Shown here piece by piece: positions 6,051 to 7,957 of a stretch of 7,957 nucleotides of DNA. The stretch covers positions 1 to 7,957 of the forward strand of contig CAZFLA010000156.1 in assembly GCA_964519405.1 (NCBI GenBank), read 5' to 3'. Every line of letters starts with the position of its first letter. The first letter of the stretch is position 1. The translations under genes were made by a program, and so were the position numbers. Source of the stretch: G963677485 sp964519405. Lineage in GTDB: Bacteria > Armatimonadota > HRBIN16. A model generated the notes under the pieces. That model was not told where the DNA came from and ran no database searches. It was given only the letters and a program-made list of their open reading frames with translations.

Positions 6051-7829
6051 ATGAGCCAGTTACGATCGATCCTCGCTACAGACTGCGGCAGCACCACAAC
6101 CAAATGCATCCTCATTGAACTTACAGATGAGGGATACCGGTTAGCCGCCCGAGGCGAGGCTCCCACGACCGTAGAGGCTCCATTTGATGATGTCACCATC
6201 GGTGTTCTCAATGCCGTTCGCGAAGTTGAAGAGCTAACCGCACGCAAATTCATTAAAGACAACCACATTATCACCCCGCAGATATCCGATACTGAGGGTG
6301 TAGACGCCTACCTCAGCACCTCATCGGCTGGCGGAGGTCTGCAAATGACCGTCAGCGGGGTTGTGAAGCAGATGTCGGCAGAGTCGGCTCAAAGAGCCGC
6401 TCTGGGTGCCGGCGCTATCATTATGGATGTCATTGCGGTAGACGATGGCCGCAAAGATTACCAAAAAGTGCAGCGTATTCGGCAGTTAAGGCCGGATATG
6501 ATCCTTATGTCGGGCGGCACCGACGGCGGCACAGTGACTCACTTGGTTGAGATGGCGGAGATACTGTTATCGGCTGACCCCAAACCACGGCTAGGCGGCA
6601 TGGATTTACCTGTTATTTATGCCGGGAATATGCAGGCAAGAGACGCTGTTGGCGAGTTATTGAATGGCAAGGTGGACCTGCGTTTTGTAGATAACCTCAG
6701 ACCGACTATGGATGAGGAAAACCTCGGTCCAGCGCGTGAAGCCATTCATGAGCTCTTCCTTGAGCACGTCATGCGTCAGGCACCGGGCTACGGTAAGTTG
6801 ATGGGTTGGACGAGTGCCGACATCATGTCTACGCCAAACGCCGTTGGCGCCATCATGCAGACCATTGCGAAGAACGAGGGCATCAACATTCTTGGCGTGG
6901 ACATCGGCGGAGCCACCACCGATGTCTTCAGCGTATTTGGCAGTGTGTATAACCGAACGGTATCGGCTAACTTAGGCATGAGCTACAGCATCTGTAACGT
7001 GATGGTGGAAGCCGGTTTGTCGAACATCATGCGCTGGAACCCCTTCGATATGAACGAAGCGGTGCTGCGCAACCGGCTGCGGAACAAAATGGTGCGGCCG
7101 ACAACCATCCCGCATACCCTTGAAGACCTCTATATTGAGCAATCCGTATGCCGCGAAGCGCTGCGTTTGGCATTTGATCATCACAAATCGCTAGCCCGAG
7201 GGCTAAAAGGAGTGCATCAGCAGCGCACAATCGGTGAGGCGCTGAACCAAAGCGCTACCGGCGCCACATTAGTGAACATGATGCAGCTTGATATGATTAT
7301 CGGCTCGGGTGGTGTGCTCAGTCACGCCCCGTTAAGGGCTCAGGCTGCCTTGATGATGATGGATGCCTTCCAACCAGAGGGTGTGACGATGCTGGCTGTA
7401 GACAGTATCTTTATGATGCCGCAGCTAGGTGTGCTGGCCTCGGTAACGCCAGAGGCGGCTACTCAGGTGTTTCATCGCGACTGCCTTGTGAAACTCGGCA
7501 GCTGTATCTCACCCGTCGGCAGCTGTAAAGAGAAAGATGTCATTGTCTCCGTTCAGATGGATGGGCAGCTCATTACCGTGAAGTGCGGCGAGTTAAAGCT
7601 TCTGCCCCTGGCACCTGGTGAAAAGCGGAATGTGGTCATTCAACCCGCACGAGGTGTTGATGTTGGCGCAGGCAAGGGCAAACAGCTAAACTCCACAGTT
7701 GAGGGCGGCGTAGTCGGTTTGATGATCGATGGACGATGCCGCCCATTAAACCTGCCTGCTGACAAGAACGACCGTGTTGCTAAGCAGTATTCATGGCTAA
7801 CGAGCATGGGATTACCGCTTGTTCAATAG
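6051..7829 (+). CDS. GlmL/MutL family protein (glutamate mutase accessory-like ASKHA ATPase)
   Basis: 592 residues from the ATG at 6051. The N-terminus carries the phosphate-1 loop of the actin/Hsp70/sugar-kinase fold (ATDCGSTTTK, 9-18). MSGGTDGGTVTH (153-164) is a GlmL-family hallmark, LGVDIGGATTDVFSVF (281-296) is the phosphate-2 loop, and IGSGGVLSHAP (417-427) is the adenosine site. The C-terminal part (DVGAGKGKQ, then EGGVVGLMIDGRCRPLNLP) belongs to the longer form of the family; clostridial GlmL is about 460 residues. GlmL is encoded with B12-dependent glutamate mutase GlmS/GlmE and is thought to act as a reactivase or chaperone for B12-dependent amino-acid mutases. The protein is cytoplasmic with no signal or membrane segment. 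No mutase subunit is in the window, so its partner is unknown. It is the second gene of a pair with the marC-like gene. It is unrelated to the DNA mismatch-repair MutL despite the shared name. Confidence 0.88.
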   Translation: MSQLRSILATDCGSTTTKCILIELTDEGYRLAARGEAPTTVEAPFDDVTIGVLNAVREVEELTARKFIKDNHIITPQISDTEGVDAYLSTSSAGGGLQMTVSGVVKQMSAESAQRAALGAGAIIMDVIAVDDGRKDYQKVQRIRQLRPDMILMSGGTDGGTVTHLVEMAEILLSADPKPRLGGMDLPVIYAGNMQARDAVGELLNGKVDLRFVDNLRPTMDEENLGPAREAIHELFLEHVMRQAPGYGKLMGWTSADIMSTPNAVGAIMQTIAKNEGINILGVDIGGATTDVFSVFGSVYNRTVSANLGMSYSICNVMVEAGLSNIMRWNPFDMNEAVLRNRLRNKMVRPTTIPHTLEDLYIEQSVCREALRLAFDHHKSLARGLKGVHQQRTIGEALNQSATGATLVNMMQLDMIIGSGGVLSHAPLRAQAALMMMDAFQPEGVTMLAVDSIFMMPQLGVLASVTPEAATQVFHRDCLVKLGSCISPVGSCKEKDVIVSVQMDGQLITVKCGELKLLPLAPGEKRNVVIQPARGVDVGAGKGKQLNSTVEGGVVGLMIDGRCRPLNLPADKNDRVAKQYSWLTSMGLPLVQ

Positions 7830-7957
7830 TTATACGAACGGCACTCCATTAGCTAGTTAACATGCAGCAACACTTCGTCCCACCATACTATGTGCGAATA
7901 GCATGCCTACGCTGGTTTTTGCCGAACCTTAATACCCGAATGCTTCAGGCCTGGTTC
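7830..7957. other. Terminal stretch without a supported gene
   Basis: I see no clear terminator after the GlmL-like stop. On the + strand, an ATG at 7862 opens a frame of 32 codons to the window edge (MQQHFVPPYYVRIACLRWF...), but no ribosome binding site precedes it and such a run is common by chance. On the - strand, a frame entering from the right edge ends in TAG at 7909-7907 with EPGLKHSGIKVRQKPA, which could be the tail of a convergent gene. Neither can be chosen from this window. Confidence 0.4.

Noticed and set aside
7192..7205. Perfect inverted repeat TAGCCC-GA-GGGCTA
   Set aside because: It lies within the GlmL-like coding region, and its two-base loop is too tight for a hairpin; probably chance.
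1..7957. Defence system, phage, transposon, CRISPR array, tRNA or rRNA
   Set aside because: I looked for transposase, integrase, nuclease or toxin-like proteins, spaced repeats and RNA gene signatures and saw none; the window reads as ordinary metabolic and glycan-related genes.

Overview
This 7.96 kb window is bacterial, about half G+C, and carries four genes, all on the + strand, in two tight pairs. A run of ten Ns at 1695-1704 marks an assembly gap, so the source is probably a draft or metagenome-assembled genome. The gene mix is a large unclassified sugar-active-type protein, a secreted GH172/DUF2961 protein with a C-terminal LamG-like domain, and a long GlmL/MutL-type ATPase. This suggests an environmental polysaccharide-degrading heterotroph, for example Armatimonadota, Planctomycetota/Verrucomicrobiota or Chloroflexota. 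That is only an impression; no rRNA or marker gene is present to decide it.

Region 1 (1-5206) is a carbohydrate-active pair. The first gene enters from the left edge with no start in the window and is interrupted by the N-run. The two flanking pieces are in different frames only because the N-run length is arbitrary, so I read them as one gene (1-1694 plus 1705-2578). It looks like a glycoside-hydrolase-like protein with a jelly-roll tail, an Ig-like domain, a probable TIM barrel and a Rossmann-like C-terminal domain, but I cannot assign a family. Only 24 bases later begins an 867-residue exported GH172-family protein (2603-5206). The two are probably co-transcribed and probably act on the same glycan, perhaps one containing furanose sugars.

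Region 2 (5207-5410) is the only substantial intergenic stretch before the last 128 bases. It holds a strong stem-loop just after the GH172 stop, a perfect TGTGA-N5-TCACA dyad, a second overlapping hairpin, an 8-bp perfect inverted repeat and a good promoter-like pair (TTGGAA-16-TATACT). It reads as a transcription-unit boundary followed by a regulated promoter.

Region 3 (5411-7829) is a second pair: a six-helix MarC-family membrane protein, then, 34 bases on, a 592-residue GlmL/MutL-family protein of the ASKHA ATPase fold, known as a reactivase-like partner of B12-dependent amino-acid mutases. No mutase subunit lies in the window. The last 128 bases (7830-7957) have no clearly supported gene.

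I found no tRNA, rRNA, CRISPR array, insertion sequence or phage gene. The items most worth a second look are the unclassified enzyme-like protein, the altered active-site motif of the GH172 protein, the MarC-GlmL pairing and the cluster of dyads at 5214-5351.
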